DNA of 64,000 bases from Rhizobium sp. BK251 (GTDB lineage Bacteria > Pseudomonadota > Alphaproteobacteria > Rhizobiales > Rhizobiaceae), in NCBI RefSeq assembly GCF_004345245.1, contig NZ_SLUQ01000001.1:558001-622000 (forward strand). Direction: 5' to 3'. Under the pieces are notes generated by a model that saw nothing but the letters and a program-made list of their open reading frames with translations, was not told the DNA's origin and did not search any database. How positions within the stretch are numbered: the first letter of the stretch is position 1; each line of letters begins with the position of its first letter. The translations under genes and the position numbers were made by a program. Below are positions 54,633 through 64,000 of this stretch, in pieces.

Positions 54633-55163
54633 TCAAGCAGGGACGTATGTCAACCTGATCACGTCCTCGCCAACGTGATCGGTCGAGACAAGACGGAGTG
54701 GTGGTCGCGGGCCGGCGAAGAATGGCTTGCCGCGGCCAAGCACGACGGGGTGGAAGTAGAGCCGATACTCATCAATAAGACCAAGGTCAGTCAGGCTTCG
54801 TGCCAGTTCTGGTCCGGAAACCGCAATCTCCCCCGCGAGCCGGGCCCTCAGGCCACGTACCACCGCCTCGACGTCATCCCCGACAAGCGTGGCGTTGGGG
54901 CCGACCGACTTCAAAGAGCGCGACACGACCCACTTCGGCTGGCGCCGCCACGCCACCGCGAACTCGCGTTGCTCGGCACTCCACTCAGGACGGTCTTCGT
55001 CCCAATAACGCATGAGCTCGTAGACGCGGCGACCGTACACACTGCCCGTCAGGTCGCGCACGTGCTCTGTCCAGTGGCGAAAGAGCACGGGCCCTGTCGA
55101 CATTTCCAGGTGGTCGACGTAGCCGTCCAGCGACTGGTTCATTCCAAAGACGAGCTTCGCCAT
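54633..55163 (-). CDS. Dihydrofolate reductase/RibD C-terminal-like protein
   Basis: A 176-residue protein of the DHFR-like/RibD-C family. The opening MAKLVFGMNQSLDGYVDHLEM and the ending LGLIDEYRLYFHPVVLGRGKPFF, LRLVSTDHVGEDVIRLTYVP are characteristic. These bind NADPH and reduce small heterocycles; the natural substrate is unknown. ATG at 55163 has GGTGGAG upstream; a longer frame goes to 55271. It is not next to riboflavin genes. Confidence 0.88.
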   Translation of the reverse strand: MAKLVFGMNQSLDGYVDHLEMSTGPVLFRHWTEHVRDLTGSVYGRRVYELMRYWDEDRPEWSAEQREFAVAWRRQPKWVVSRSLKSVGPNATLVGDDVEAVVRGLRARLAGEIAVSGPELARSLTDLGLIDEYRLYFHPVVLGRGKPFFAGPRPPLRLVSTDHVGEDVIRLTYVPA

Positions 55164-55462
55164 GCTGCAAAATCTCCACCTCAGGGTATTCAGAATAGCT
55201 GGAGGCGATATTACGCAAAATTGAGTTGGGCACAAACTGCGCCCGGCCTTGTCGGAGTGACGACTAACCAAAGGACCGCTAATCAGCCTCGTGCGACATA
55301 GGAATTTCTGTTTCCGTGCAGGATCGGAACGCCCTCCATGACCGGGGCGGGGTCAAGGCGGAATAGGTGGGCTGACGCTTTCAGCTTTCGCCGATGGACA
55401 GTGACGACAAACTCCGCTCCCATGGCGAAGCAATCATACTGATTCCTTCGCGAGGGACGCGC

Positions 55463-56329
55463 ATGCCGAAGTGGGACGGAACGTACACCTGGGACCGGCC
55501 GCCGTCGAAGACCGGAGCGCCGGCCCGGCTGAAAGTGGCGACCTGCCAGTTCCCGGTGGCCCCCGATTTGGGCGCCAACCTCGCGCATATCCTCGATCTG
55601 ATCGGCAGGGCGGCCGAGGCAGGCGCCGATGTCGTGCATTTTCCCGAATGCGCGATCTCAGGCTATGGTCCGTCGAACTGGCCGGACTGGACCGGTTTTG
55701 ACTGGGAGGCACTCGATGCTGTTGTCGGGGAGGTGCGTGCGGCTGCCCGGGCCAAGGGTATTTGGGTGGTTGCCGGCTGCGCCCACCGCGAAGCCGAAGG
55801 CCGCAAGCCGTTCAACTCGCTCTATGTGATCGATCGCAAGGGCGAAATCGTCGGACGCTACGACAAGCAGCGCTGCAGCGACAACGACCTGCGCGCCTTC
55901 ACCGCCGGCGAGCGACCGCTGGTGGTCGAGATCGACGGAGTGCGCTGCGGCTTCCTCATCTGCCTCGATTGGTCTTTCCCCGAACTTTGGCAGGGCTACT
56001 TTGGCGAGGTGGAGCTGCTCTTCCATTCCGCCGTCAGTGACAGCCACTTCCGGGACAAGAACGCCACCCTCGTCATTCCATCGCTGATGCAGTCCTATGC
56101 CTGGCTGCACGTCTATGCGATCAGCCTCTCCAACTCCTGCCGGCCGGGCCAGGATTTCTCGAGCCTCTGGATCGAGCGGAGTGGCCATATCGGCGGCCAA
56201 GCCACCCGCCATGAGGCCGGGTTGACCATCAATGCGCTGTCAGACGATCCGGAGCAGGATCGCTTCTTCAATTCGGTCATCGCCTATCGCAAATCGCTGC
56301 GCGAGAAGGCGCGCGTTCCCGCCGCCTGA
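55463..56329 (+). CDS. Carbon-nitrogen hydrolase (nitrilase superfamily)
   Basis: A 288-residue nitrilase-superfamily enzyme. The catalytic triad is visible: E62 in VHFPECAISGYG, K135 in RYDKQRCSD and C167 in FLICLDWSFPELW. It hydrolyses amide or nitrile bonds, substrate unknown. I prefer the ATG at 55463, which has GAGGGACGCGC upstream, over one at 55394. It converges with zwf, 20 bp apart. Confidence 0.9.
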   Translation: MPKWDGTYTWDRPPSKTGAPARLKVATCQFPVAPDLGANLAHILDLIGRAAEAGADVVHFPECAISGYGPSNWPDWTGFDWEALDAVVGEVRAAARAKGIWVVAGCAHREAEGRKPFNSLYVIDRKGEIVGRYDKQRCSDNDLRAFTAGERPLVVEIDGVRCGFLICLDWSFPELWQGYFGEVELLFHSAVSDSHFRDKNATLVIPSLMQSYAWLHVYAISLSNSCRPGQDFSSLWIERSGHIGGQATRHEAGLTINALSDDPEQDRFFNSVIAYRKSLREKARVPAA

Positions 56330-56349
56330 CGGGAAAGGCGACTTTGTGC

Positions 56350-57861
56350 CTACTTGGCCTTGTGCAGGAGCACGCCGAGCTCGTGCCATAGCCGCCCGTC
56401 GCGCTCGATCAGCAGGTCGGCCGAGGCCGGTCCCATGGTGCCGGGAGCATAGGAATCGGGATCGTCGCCCTCTCTTGCCCACACATCGAGGAAAGGCTGC
56501 ACCGCCGCCCACCCGGCCTCGATGCCGTCGGCGCGCTGGAACAGTGTCTGGTCGCCGATGAAGAGGTCATAGAGCAAGGATTCATAGCCCGTCATCTTGC
56601 CGATATCGAACTTGTCGGCATAGCGGAAGTCGAGGGAGACCGGCACGGTATCGACGGAAAGCCCGGGAGACTTGATGGAGATTTCCATGCTCAGGCCCTC
56701 GTCGGGTTGCACCTGGATGACCAGCTTGTTGGGCGGCAGGTGGCGCTTGACCTCCGTCTCGCGGAATTGTGCGAAAGGCACCTGCCGGAAGGTCACGACG
56801 ATTTCGGTATCGCGCGCCGTCATCGCCTTTCCGGTCCTCAGGTAGAAAGGCACGCCCGCCCAACGCCAGGTATCGGCATAAAGCTTCAGTGCCACGAAGG
56901 TTTCGGTCTTGCTGTCGGGCGCCACGTCCTTCGTCTGCCGGAAGGCGGTGATGCTGCTGCCGTCCAGCGTACCGGCCGTGTAGACGCCGCGCACCGAGTG
57001 GTTGGCCGCTTCTTCCGCCGTGTAGATGCGCAGCGCGCTGAGCACCTTGCTCTTTTCGGTCCGGATCGCCTCGGCGCCGAAGCCGTTCGGCGGCTCCATG
57101 GCGATCATGGCGAGGAGCTGGAAAAGATGGTTGGGGATCATGTCGCGCAGCGCGCCGGTTGCGTCATAGAATTTGCCGCGGCTGCCGACATCGACGGTCT
57201 CCGCCGCCGTGATCTGGACATGGTCGATGTAGTTGTTGTTCCACAGTGCCTCGATCATCATGTTGGCGAAACGCGCCGTCAGGATGTTCTGCACCGTCTC
57301 CTTTCCAAGGAAGTGGTCGAGCCGATAGACCTGGCTCTCGTGGACCTTGCCCAGGATGCAGGCGTTCAGCGCCTGCGCGGACGCAAGGTCGGTGCCGAAT
57401 GGCTTCTCGATGGCGATGCGGCGGAAGGCGCCGTCGCTCTCGCGCATCAGGCCGTGATCGGCGAGCTTTTCGATGATCAGGCCAAAAAACTGCGGCGGAA
57501 CGGCGAGATAGAAAGCGGCATTTCCGCTGGGTGCCCGCAGCAGGCGCCTTTCGATCTCGTGGAAGATATCGTCCTTGTTGAAGTCGCCGGAGATATAGGA
57601 AACGCGCTCGCGCAGGCTGCGCCAGGCTTCGTCCCTTTCCGGCGCGTCGGGGTCGCCGAGGCCGGCAAGGAAATTGTCGAGCCTCGAGACCAGCATGGCA
57701 TCGTCACCTGGCTCGATGCCGACCCCCAATATGTCGAGATCGTCGCCGACCAGTCCACTGCGCGTCAGGTTTATGATTGCCGGGACCAGCAGCCGGCGTG
57801 TCAAATCGCCGGTCGCGCCGAAGATGACGAGCGTGGCCGGAGGTGTAGGGGCGGCATCCAT
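56350..57861 (-). CDS. zwf: Glucose-6-phosphate 1-dehydrogenase, Zwf
   Basis: A 503-residue enzyme that oxidises glucose-6-phosphate to 6-phosphogluconolactone and makes NADPH, entry to the Entner-Doudoroff and pentose-phosphate routes. The nucleotide-binding motif is IFGATGDLTRRLLVPA (about residues 12-28) and the catalytic motif RLDHFLGKETV is near residue 175. ATG at 57861 has a strong GAGGAGACCGCC. No pgl or edd is next to it here, unlike in many rhizobia where zwf-pgl-edd are together. Confidence 0.96.
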   Translation of the reverse strand: MDAAPTPPATLVIFGATGDLTRRLLVPAIINLTRSGLVGDDLDILGVGIEPGDDAMLVSRLDNFLAGLGDPDAPERDEAWRSLRERVSYISGDFNKDDIFHEIERRLLRAPSGNAAFYLAVPPQFFGLIIEKLADHGLMRESDGAFRRIAIEKPFGTDLASAQALNACILGKVHESQVYRLDHFLGKETVQNILTARFANMMIEALWNNNYIDHVQITAAETVDVGSRGKFYDATGALRDMIPNHLFQLLAMIAMEPPNGFGAEAIRTEKSKVLSALRIYTAEEAANHSVRGVYTAGTLDGSSITAFRQTKDVAPDSKTETFVALKLYADTWRWAGVPFYLRTGKAMTARDTEIVVTFRQVPFAQFRETEVKRHLPPNKLVIQVQPDEGLSMEISIKSPGLSVDTVPVSLDFRYADKFDIGKMTGYESLLYDLFIGDQTLFQRADGIEAGWAAVQPFLDVWAREGDDPDSYAPGTMGPASADLLIERDGRLWHELGVLLHKAK

Positions 57862-57976
57862 GGCGGTCTCCTCACGATTTTCCAACGACTATAACGCGCG
57901 TTGCTCTTCCGGCAAGGACCGGGGTCGGTTGGGCCAGCAAGTGGCCGGACCGACCCGCCGGCGACAGTCTTCCGTT

Positions 57977-58747
57977 TCAGCGCTTTACGGCGATCATGAA
58001 CAATCGCGGGAACCTCAACAGCACGCGCCCGTCCGCCATCTTCGGATAGACCGTTTCCAGACGCTGGAGGTAGTCGGCCAGGAACGCCTCGCGATGCTCC
58101 GCACCAGCATTGGCGAGATAGGGCATCAACCCGGTTCCCTTCACCCACTCGACGATCGCGGCCGCGTCGGCCATCGGGTGATTGTAGACCGTGTGCCAGA
58201 TGTCGATGCGCGAGGACTTGCCGATGAGGCGGCTGTAATAGGTCGAAGGCGGGGGTAGGGGATTGCGGCGCACGCTCTTCTTCTCGAAGGCGGCCTTCCA
58301 GGGGCCGGCATGCGCCGTCTCCTCCATCATCAGGTGGCTCGGCTCGCCGAGGTTGTCGGGCATCTGGATCGCGAGCACGCCGCCCGGAACCAGGCTGTCC
58401 ATCAGTCGGTCGAAGATGTCGAGATGGTTCGGCAGCCACTGGAAGACGGCGTTGGCGAAGAGCAGGTCCGCCGGCTCGGAGGGCCGCCAGCTACCAAGGT
58501 CGGCTTCGACGAAGTGCGTGCCCGGCAGGCGCTTGCGCGCTGCCTCCAGCATGTTCTGGTCGCTGTCGAGCCCCGAGACGCCCGCCGTTCCGAAGCGCTC
58601 GACGATAAGCTCGGTCGAGTTGCCGGGCCCGCAGCCGAGATCGACCGCATGGTTGACGCTTGCAAGCGGCACCTGGGCCAGAAGGTCGCGTGCAGGGCGC
58701 GTGCGCTCGTCCTCGAACTTGACATATTGGCTGGCGGACCATGCCAT
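57977..58747 (-). CDS. tam: Trans-aconitate 2-methyltransferase, Tam
   Basis: A 256-residue class I SAM methyltransferase of the Tam type: it opens [27 protein letters not shown] and has the SAM motif [15 protein letters not shown] at about residues 34-48, then [12 protein letters not shown] and [12 protein letters not shown]. Tam methylates trans-aconitate, a toxic isomer of the TCA intermediate. AAGGAGTTAGTTTC precedes the ATG. It starts 22 bp after the haloacid dehalogenase gene and is probably co-transcribed with it. Confidence 0.93.
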   Translation of the reverse strand: MAWSASQYVKFEDERTRPARDLLAQVPLASVNHAVDLGCGPGNSTELIVERFGTAGVSGLDSDQNMLEAARKRLPGTHFVEADLGSWRPSEPADLLFANAVFQWLPNHLDIFDRLMDSLVPGGVLAIQMPDNLGEPSHLMMEETAHAGPWKAAFEKKSVRRNPLPPPSTYYSRLIGKSSRIDIWHTVYNHPMADAAAIVEWVKGTGLMPYLANAGAEHREAFLADYLQRLETVYPKMADGRVLLRFPRLFMIAVKR

Positions 58748-58769
58748 GAAACTAACTCCTTGTATAAAA

Positions 58770-59429
58770 TCAATGATTTATAAGGCCGTCCAATGACGGG
58801 AGGGTGATGTGCGGGGAAAGGTCGTGATATTCGTTCGGCGCCTGCTGCCGGTTGATCCACGCCGCGCGGAAGCCGAAGCGAACCGCCCCGGCCACGTCCC
58901 AGCGATTGGAGGACTGGAACGAGACTTCGGAAGGCCAAAGCCCATAGGCCTTGGTCACCAGTTCATAGGCGGCCGGCGCGGTCTTGTAGATGCCTAGACC
59001 GTCCACGGAGAAAATATCGTCGATCAGCGTGTCGAGCCCAGAGTGGCCGACGACTGCCGAGAGCATCGAAGGCGTGCCGTTGGAAAGGATCGCGATCTTC
59101 ACGCCGCGCTGCTTCAAAGCCCTCAATGCTGCCGGCACCTCCGGAAAGCAGTCGAGTGTCCGGTAGGCGGCAAGAAGATCGGCCCTGAGACTGCGGTCGA
59201 CGCTCGGGATGCGGTCGAAGGCATAGTCGAGCGCCTCGGCGGTCAGCACCTCGAAATCCGCGTAGGCGCCCATCAGCGAGCGCACCCAGGTATATTCGAG
59301 CTGCTTGGCACGCCAGATATCGGAAAGCGCCTGGCCGTCAGGACCGGCTCGTCCAGCATGGCGCCGGACGGCGGCATGAACGTCGAACAGCGTGCCGTAG
59401 GCATCGAAGACATAGGCTGCGCAGGTCAT
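58770..59429 (-). CDS. Haloacid dehalogenase type II (HAD superfamily)
   Basis: A 219-residue HAD-type II hydrolase. The nucleophile D8 is in [20 protein letters not shown] provides motif II and [10 protein letters not shown] the lysine; the [13 protein letters not shown] stretch near residue 175 is specific to L-2-haloacid dehalogenases. It removes halogen from short 2-haloacids. AAGGAGG lies just before the ATG at 59429. It precedes tam by 22 bp and follows the TerC-CBS gene by 42 bp on the same strand. Confidence 0.93.
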   Translation of the reverse strand: MTCAAYVFDAYGTLFDVHAAVRRHAGRAGPDGQALSDIWRAKQLEYTWVRSLMGAYADFEVLTAEALDYAFDRIPSVDRSLRADLLAAYRTLDCFPEVPAALRALKQRGVKIAILSNGTPSMLSAVVGHSGLDTLIDDIFSVDGLGIYKTAPAAYELVTKAYGLWPSEVSFQSSNRWDVAGAVRFGFRAAWINRQQAPNEYHDLSPHITLPSLDGLINH

Positions 59430-59471
59430 CGTTCCTCCTTCGGCATGTGCCGGGCAATGACGCCGTTTCCG

Positions 59472-61031
59472 TCAGGCCACCTCTTCTAGCCGCCTGATGC
59501 GTACCTTGTCGATATTGCGCCCGTCGAGCTTGACGATCTCGAAGTGAAGATCGCCGGAAGTGAGCGTCTCCCCCTCGTGAGGCAGATGGCCCAGCCGCCA
59601 GAGAATGAAGCCCGCGAGCGTCGAGTAGCGGTCGGCATCGTCGACGAGGTCCGCCTCTACCAGCTTCGAGGCGTGGCGGATGTCGATCCAGCCGTCGACA
59701 GTGAGCGATCCGTCCTCGGCCTTTTCGATCGTCAGCTTCTCGTCGTCCTCGTCCGGGAATTCACCGGCGATCGCTTCGAGAAGGTCGGTCGGCGTAACGA
59801 TGCCTTCGAGTTCGCCATACTCGTCGAGGACGACCGCGATGTTCTGGTTCGACTGGCGAAGCTGCTCCATCAGCTTCAGCGCGCTGATGCTTTCATGCAC
59901 GACGAGGGGCTGGCGGAGCGAGCGCTCGGGATTGATCCTGCCCTCCTGCATGATGTCACGGAGAAGGTCGCGGGCGCTGGCGACGCCGATGAAGTGGTCG
60001 AGGCTTCCCCGCGCGACCGGAAAGCGCGAATGGCCGAGTTCGAGGATCGCCTGCTGCAGTTGCTCGGGCGGCTCCTCGAGGTCGAGCCAGACGATGTCGG
60101 TACGTGGCGTCATGATCGATTTCGCGGATCGGTCGGCAAGCGTCAGCACGCCCTGGATCATGTCCTTCTCCTCTTCGGAAAAGACCTCGTCCTCCGCCGT
60201 CTGCTCCGCGATCAGGTCTGCCGTCGAGCCGAGCGTCACCTGCGGCCGCTTGCCGCCGAGCAGGTTGAGCACGGCATCCGCCGTCCTTTCACGGATATTG
60301 CTCGGCGTGATCAGCCGTTCGCGATTGTGGCGGGCGACCTGGTTCAGCGACTCGATGATGATCGAGAAGCCGATTGCGGCGTAGAGATAGCCCTTCGGAA
60401 TGTGGAAGCCGAAGCCCTCGATGATCAGCGAGAAACCGATCATCATCAGGAAGCCCAGGCAGAGAATGACGACAGTGGGATGCTTGCCGACGAAGAGCGT
60501 CAGCGGCTTCGAAAGCATCAGCATGACGCCGACGGCGATGGTGACCGCAATCATCATGACCGGCAGGTGTTGCACCATGCCGACGGCGGTGATCACGCTG
60601 TCTAGCGAGAAGATCGCGTCGAGCACGACGATCTGCACGATCACCTGCCAGAAGACGGCGTGCACCACCTTGCGCTCGCCGTTGTGATCCTCGCCCTCCA
60701 GCCGCTCGTGCAGCTCCATCGTCCCCTTGAAGAGCAGGAACAGTCCGCCGACGACGAGGATGATGTCGCGGCCCGAAAAGGCAAAGCCGTAGACGGTGAG
60801 GAGCGGTTCCGTCAGCGTCACCACCCAGGCGATCGAGGCGAGCAGCGCCATGCGGATGATGAGTGCGAGTGCAAGGCCGGTGACGCGTGCCGCGTCGCGC
60901 TGGTGCGGTGGCAGCTTGTCCGCCAGGATGGCGATGAAGACAAGGTTGTCGATGCCGAGAACGATCTCGAGCACAACGAGCGTCGCAAGCCCGACCCAGG
61001 CGGAAGGGTCGGATATCCATTCGAAGAACAT
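59472..61031 (-). CDS. TerC-family membrane protein with CBS and CorC domains
   Basis: A 519-residue protein. The N-terminal half is a TerC-type membrane domain with about seven helices (for example [21 protein letters not shown], including the conserved acidic GIDN, and [16 protein letters not shown]). Two CBS domains follow (about residues 300-420, beginning [16 protein letters not shown] and ending [20 protein letters not shown]), then a CorC_HlyC-type C-terminal domain. TerC proteins of this shape export manganese or other divalent cations. The ATG at 61031 has no obvious SD. It likely begins the TerC-HAD-tam run. Confidence 0.93.
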   Translation of the reverse strand: MFFEWISDPSAWVGLATLVVLEIVLGIDNLVFIAILADKLPPHQRDAARVTGLALALIIRMALLASIAWVVTLTEPLLTVYGFAFSGRDIILVVGGLFLLFKGTMELHERLEGEDHNGERKVVHAVFWQVIVQIVVLDAIFSLDSVITAVGMVQHLPVMMIAVTIAVGVMLMLSKPLTLFVGKHPTVVILCLGFLMMIGFSLIIEGFGFHIPKGYLYAAIGFSIIIESLNQVARHNRERLITPSNIRERTADAVLNLLGGKRPQVTLGSTADLIAEQTAEDEVFSEEEKDMIQGVLTLADRSAKSIMTPRTDIVWLDLEEPPEQLQQAILELGHSRFPVARGSLDHFIGVASARDLLRDIMQEGRINPERSLRQPLVVHESISALKLMEQLRQSNQNIAVVLDEYGELEGIVTPTDLLEAIAGEFPDEDDEKLTIEKAEDGSLTVDGWIDIRHASKLVEADLVDDADRYSTLAGFILWRLGHLPHEGETLTSGDLHFEIVKLDGRNIDKVRIRRLEEVA

Positions 61032-61495
61032 TAGTCAGTACATGCGGCTACGGTCGTCGCAGACCTGCCGCTCCCTTTGTGAAAATCCGGGTTGGTTTGC
61101 CCAAGAGCAGGTGCAAGCCCAAGGCCTTTGCGCCGCCTATGCTGAAAGCGTGAGAGCCGAGCTGTCGAAGCAAGCCATCCGATATGGGCGTTATGGGAGG
61201 GTCTACAGTGGCCGCCGTCTTCCTCGCCGGGCTCTTGCCGGCCGGGATGAGGCGAACTGGTACTGGAAGGGTCGCTGTCGGGCATGCGCGCAATTTGCAG
61301 ATGAATGATCGATCGCGCAAGGGGTTTTGCGCGAGATTATCCTATCCGCGTTCCATGACGAACGCGTGGCAGGCAGGGGGCGATTGGCTGCGGGTGTAAT
61401 ATCCACGACACAAAGGGCGAGCATACAGCGCATCGAACCACCCGCATCCGCGTCTCCGTTCCCCACCACATATCCCTTCCGATTGGAGAATTCCC
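61032..61495. other. 464-bp divergent intergenic region
   Basis: Between the TerC gene and the sugar-phosphate isomerase gene. Small frames on both strands lack RBS or motifs. I looked for a manganese (yybP-ykoY) riboswitch ahead of terC and did not recognise one by eye. The isomerase RBS (GGAGAATTCCC) lies at its right end. Confidence 0.5.
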
Positions 61496-62314
61496 ATGAC
61501 CACCTTGCCCGTCGTCGGCGCCGCCATGCCTCTTGACGATGTAGAAATCCACCGCGCCTGGATTCTCGAAAAGCATCGCGACCTCGAGCTGCAGAGCTTC
61601 GTCGATGCCGACGTGTTGAACGGCGATTGGGCGCCGCTTGCGGCCCGCGCGCGAAAGCTGCTTGACGGCTACCGTGGCCGCCTCGGGATCCACGGCCCGT
61701 TCTGGGGCTTTGCGATCGCTTCGCAGGACGCTGAGATCCGCGCCGTCGTCTCCAAGCGCCTCCTGCAGGGGCTCGAAGTCTGCGCCGCGATCGGGGCAAC
61801 CCAGATGGTGGTCCACAGCCCCTATACGACGTGGTCCTACAACAATCTCGACGCCAATCCCGGCGAGCGCGAACGTGTCGTCGAATTCTGCCATCTGACG
61901 ATGCGCGAAGCCGTACGCCGCGCCGAGGACATCGGCTGCACGATGGTCATCGAGAATATCGAGGACAAGGACCCCCATATCCGCGTTGCGCTTGCCGAGA
62001 GCTTCAACTCATCAGCCGTCGCGGTGTCGATCGATACCGGCCACGCCTACTATGCCCATGGTTCCACGGGTGCCCCGCCGGTGGATTACTATGTCGGTGC
62101 CGCCGGCAACCTCTTGCAGCACGTCCACCTGCAGGATGCCGATGGCTATGCCGACCGGCACTGGAGCCTCGGTGAGGGCACCATCCAGTGGCGCTCCGTC
62201 TTCAAGGCGCTTTCCAGGCTGCAGAGCAATCCGCGCCTGATCATCGAGATCAAGGACAAGTCGAAGGTTCCGGCTTCTGCCGCCTACCTGGCATCGATCG
62301 GCGTCGCCGTCTAA
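61496..62314 (+). CDS. Sugar phosphate isomerase/epimerase family protein
   Basis: A 272-residue xylose-isomerase-like TIM-barrel protein. Features are LGIHGPFWGFAIASQDAEIR, MVVHSPYTTWSY, CTMVIENIEDKDPHIRVAL and SIDTGHAYYAHGSTGAPPV, with the metal-binding E, D/H, H and E residues spread along the barrel ends (ENI, DTGHA, HVHLQDADGY, IIEIKDK). The reaction is unknown; hydroxypyruvate isomerase, inositol-2-dehydratase-like or tagatose epimerase activity is possible. GGAGAATTCCC precedes the ATG. Confidence 0.88.
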   Translation: MTTLPVVGAAMPLDDVEIHRAWILEKHRDLELQSFVDADVLNGDWAPLAARARKLLDGYRGRLGIHGPFWGFAIASQDAEIRAVVSKRLLQGLEVCAAIGATQMVVHSPYTTWSYNNLDANPGERERVVEFCHLTMREAVRRAEDIGCTMVIENIEDKDPHIRVALAESFNSSAVAVSIDTGHAYYAHGSTGAPPVDYYVGAAGNLLQHVHLQDADGYADRHWSLGEGTIQWRSVFKALSRLQSNPRLIIEIKDKSKVPASAAYLASIGVAV

Positions 62315-62399
62315 GCATGATTTCCGGCATGGCATGCGGTGGCGAGCCGCGTGCCATGCCGGTCACTTTGGAAGCAGCGCCCTTAACGAGGCGACGCGC

Positions 62400-63305
62400 C
62401 TACCGCTGCTTGTCCGGATGGAAACGGCCGTCCATGAACCTTCCGGCATGCGCGAGAGCCTTGCGCCCGCGCTCCAGATGCGCATTCCACATCGGCCAGG
62501 CGTGGATCATGTGGGGCCAGATCTCCAGCGTGACCTCGACATCCGCTTCTCCGGCGGCGGCCGCAAATCGCGTCGCGTCCGCAAGCAATGTCTCGGCCGA
62601 GCCTACCTGGATGAGGAGCGGCGGCAGGCCCTTCGGATCGGCGAAGAGGGGAGAGGCCCTCGGATCCCTGCGATCGATCGTCGATGGCAGATAGGCATCG
62701 ACGAGTTCCTGCAGGTAGGCCTCGTGGATCAGCGGGTCGATCGTCTCCTTCGTCGCGAGCGTCGCGCCGGAGAGCGTGAGGTCGGTCCAGGGCGAGATCA
62801 GCCAGCCGCAGGCGGGCAGAGCTTCTCCTGCATCGCGGAGCATGTTCATCAGCGCGATGGTGAGACCGCCTCCGGCGCTGTCTCCGCCCACGGCGATGTT
62901 TTCTGCCGGGATGCCCTGTTCGCGCAGGAAGCGCCAGGCCGCCAATGCATCGTCGAGTGCAGCGGGAAACGGCTTCTCCGGCGCCAGGCTATAGCCGACG
63001 GCAAGCGTTCGCACGCCTGCCGCCCGGCCGGCCTCCGTCACCAGGCGGCGATGGCTGACGATCGAGCCCGAGCAATAGCCGCCACCGTGAAAGAACATCA
63101 GGACCCGCGACGGGTCGCTTCCGGGCGCGATGGACCATTCCGCGGAAAAGCGTCCGAGTTCCACCCGCTGAAGCGTGATATCGTCCGCAATGGGCCAGGT
63201 CGCGCCCACTTCCTCGATCCTCTTGCGCCGCTCGGCCCAGCCCACGGGGCGCGGCTTGGAGGCCAGCAGGGTTCGTATGGCATCGATTTCGCTTTGGCCC
63301 ACCAT
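62400..63305 (-). CDS. Alpha/beta hydrolase, HSL-type esterase
   Basis: A 301-residue hormone-sensitive-lipase-family esterase. The oxyanion-hole motif HGGGYCSG is at residues 73-80, the nucleophile S143 in VGGDSAGGGLTI, the aspartate region in ASPLFADPKGLPPLLIQVGSAETL, and the histidine in WPHMIHAWPMW. It hydrolyses short- to medium-chain esters; the natural substrate is unknown. ATG at 63305 has AGGGGTGGATCAGAG upstream; another ATG 20 codons further up has no RBS. It converges with the isomerase gene. Confidence 0.92.
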   Translation of the reverse strand: MVGQSEIDAIRTLLASKPRPVGWAERRKRIEEVGATWPIADDITLQRVELGRFSAEWSIAPGSDPSRVLMFFHGGGYCSGSIVSHRRLVTEAGRAAGVRTLAVGYSLAPEKPFPAALDDALAAWRFLREQGIPAENIAVGGDSAGGGLTIALMNMLRDAGEALPACGWLISPWTDLTLSGATLATKETIDPLIHEAYLQELVDAYLPSTIDRRDPRASPLFADPKGLPPLLIQVGSAETLLADATRFAAAAGEADVEVTLEIWPHMIHAWPMWNAHLERGRKALAHAGRFMDGRFHPDKQR

Positions 63306-63656
63306 CTCTGATCCACCCCTGAGCGCGCGGCAGGTTGCTGCCGTATCCTCGTCGATCATATGCATTAGCTACCGGGAGCGGATGCAGTTGCGCCGCTTCC
63401 TCTCCGCCCGCCCGCGGAACCCTCCGACCGGCAATATGCGAGGCGGCCGTGCCGGGCTCGGCAAGCAGGATAGAATTGGCGTGTCGTGGTTGCAAGAAGC
63501 GATCTCGACAGCCTCGAGGCGCAGTCGGCCATCGCCATTCCCCGGCAAGCCCTGTGACATCATGGATCAGTTGAATTTTCGAAGCATCTTGCGCGATGGG
63601 CAATTCGGATTGTATATTAAGGATAATTTATATCCGTATGAATTGGAGTCGAAGCC
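63306..63656. other. 351-bp divergent intergenic region
   Basis: Between the esterase gene and the second Rrf2 gene. It has no convincing frame. The right end is AT-rich and holds the dyad at 63621-63635. Otherwise nothing is recognised. Confidence 0.5.
63621..63635. promoter_or_regulatory. Dyad upstream of Rrf2 gene
   Basis: GGATA and TATCC (63621-63625 and 63631-63635) flank ATTTA, and an outer CGGAT/ATCCG pair (63606-63610 and 63632-63636) adds symmetry. It lies 21 bp before the Rrf2 start, where autoregulation by the Rrf2 protein would act. Confidence 0.45.
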
Positions 63657-64000
63657 ATGATATTGCGTAGCCATGTCGAGTGGGCGCTCCATTGCTGTGC
63701 AATTCTCGCGGGGCTTCCCGAGGGCAAGTATCTCTCAACCAAGGCGCTCGCCGAATTCCATGGGCTGCCGAAGGAATATCTCTCCAAGGCGCTCCAGGCA
63801 CTCTCGCAGGCCGATCTCGTGGATACGACCCTCGGTCCGACCGGCGGTTACCGCCTTGCGAAGCCCACCTCCGACATCACTGTGCTTGATATCGTGGAAG
63901 CGGTGGAGGGTAAGGCGAGAACCTTCGAATGCACGAATATCCGTGCTGCCAATCCTTGCCGCCCGGCCGGGTTTTGCGACGCTGGGCCTTGTGCGGTCGC
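63657..64000 (+). CDS. Rrf2-family transcriptional regulator, cut by window end
   Basis: At least 114 residues are visible; the frame runs open to the last base and the protein is truncated by the window end. The N-terminal HTH is MILRSHVEWALHCCAILAGL to LPKEYLSKALQALSQADLV, then GPTGGYRLAKPTSDITVLDIVEAV. Three cysteines lie in the Fe-S zone: C95 (FECTN), C104 (NPCRP) and C109 (GFCDAG), with another at C114. This fits an NsrR/IscR-like Fe-S sensor. The start ATG at 63657 follows the GGAG of AATTGGAGTCGAAGCC. Confidence 0.85.
   Translation, partial: MILRSHVEWALHCCAILAGLPEGKYLSTKALAEFHGLPKEYLSKALQALSQADLVDTTLGPTGGYRLAKPTSDITVLDIVEAVEGKARTFECTNIRAANPCRPAGFCDAGPCAV

Noticed and set aside
56707..57894. 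Long plus-strand open frame opposite zwf
   Set aside because: zwf is unmistakable on the minus strand; the opposite frame is a shadow.
61032..61495. Manganese (yybP-ykoY) riboswitch ahead of the TerC gene
   Set aside because: I could not match the conserved loops by eye. A covariance-model search would be needed; a strong hit would overturn this.

Overview
The window is a gene-dense, GC-rich stretch of an alphaproteobacterial chromosome, almost certainly from the Rhizobiaceae (Sinorhizobium/Ensifer or a close relative). The main evidence is a complete betI-betC-betB-betA cluster with a choline sulfatase, a three-gene cysH-cysD-cysN sulfate-activation set beside it, a rhizobial class 3 L-asparaginase, and many Rrf2, LysR, GST and EAL/GGDEF genes typical of that family. 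There are no rRNA or tRNA genes, no recognisable insertion sequences or prophage, and no CRISPR array. The window looks like core chromosome with a few accessory pieces.

Layout. 0.2-3.5 kb: a DapD-like succinyltransferase of the actinobacterial type, divergent from a LacI-type regulator, then a membrane protein. 3.7-4.2 kb: a non-coding tandem repeat of about 236 bp with internal palindromes. 4.3-8.5 kb: cysN, cysD and cysH, divergent from an Rrf2 regulator that may control them. 8.5-11.6 kb: a ClC-type transporter, two small envelope genes and a vapBC toxin-antitoxin pair. 11.6-17.1 kb: the choline-O-sulfate to glycine betaine operon with a clear BetI-type operator, divergent from an hdeD-like gene. 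17.7-18.2 kb: a strong promoter, a structured leader and an orphan ParD-like antitoxin. 18.4-30.9 kb: a c-di-GMP hybrid protein, a quinone oxidoreductase, an MFS pump controlled by a SufR-like Fe-S regulator, another MFS protein, ansA, a DeoR/DUF4406 pair, two GSTs and a LysR regulator. 31.4-34.0 kb: a DNA-repair pair (exonuclease and ATP-dependent ligase). 35.1-38.6 kb: methylmalonyl-CoA mutase. 38.8-42.7 kb: a class III cyclase with CxxC motifs, tandem L,D-transpeptidases and ohrR-ohr. 42.8-47.2 kb: an ABC-F ATPase behind a short structured leader ORF, a two-domain VOC protein and a DUF1254 protein. 47.3-49.7 kb: a TPR-CHAT protease-like protein translationally coupled to a small membrane protein. 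49.8-64.0 kb: LysE, a methyltransferase, an AraC regulator, a HerA-like ATPase, a small protein behind a perfect 16-bp palindrome, zwf, tam, a haloacid dehalogenase, a TerC-CBS protein, hydrolases, and a second Rrf2 regulator cut by the window end.

How it fits together. Several neighbouring modules share a stress and sulfur theme: choline sulfate is both an osmoprotectant source and a sulfate source, and the cys genes activate and reduce sulfate. The most promising candidates for undescribed biology are the CHAT/membrane-protein pair (47262-49669), which looks like a protease-effector module, and the SD-sequestering leader ORF ahead of the ABC-F gene (42793-42875). The SufR-like regulator with its matching palindrome and the actinobacterial-type DapD are also unusual. 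All functions are inferred from reading the sequence; no searches were run.
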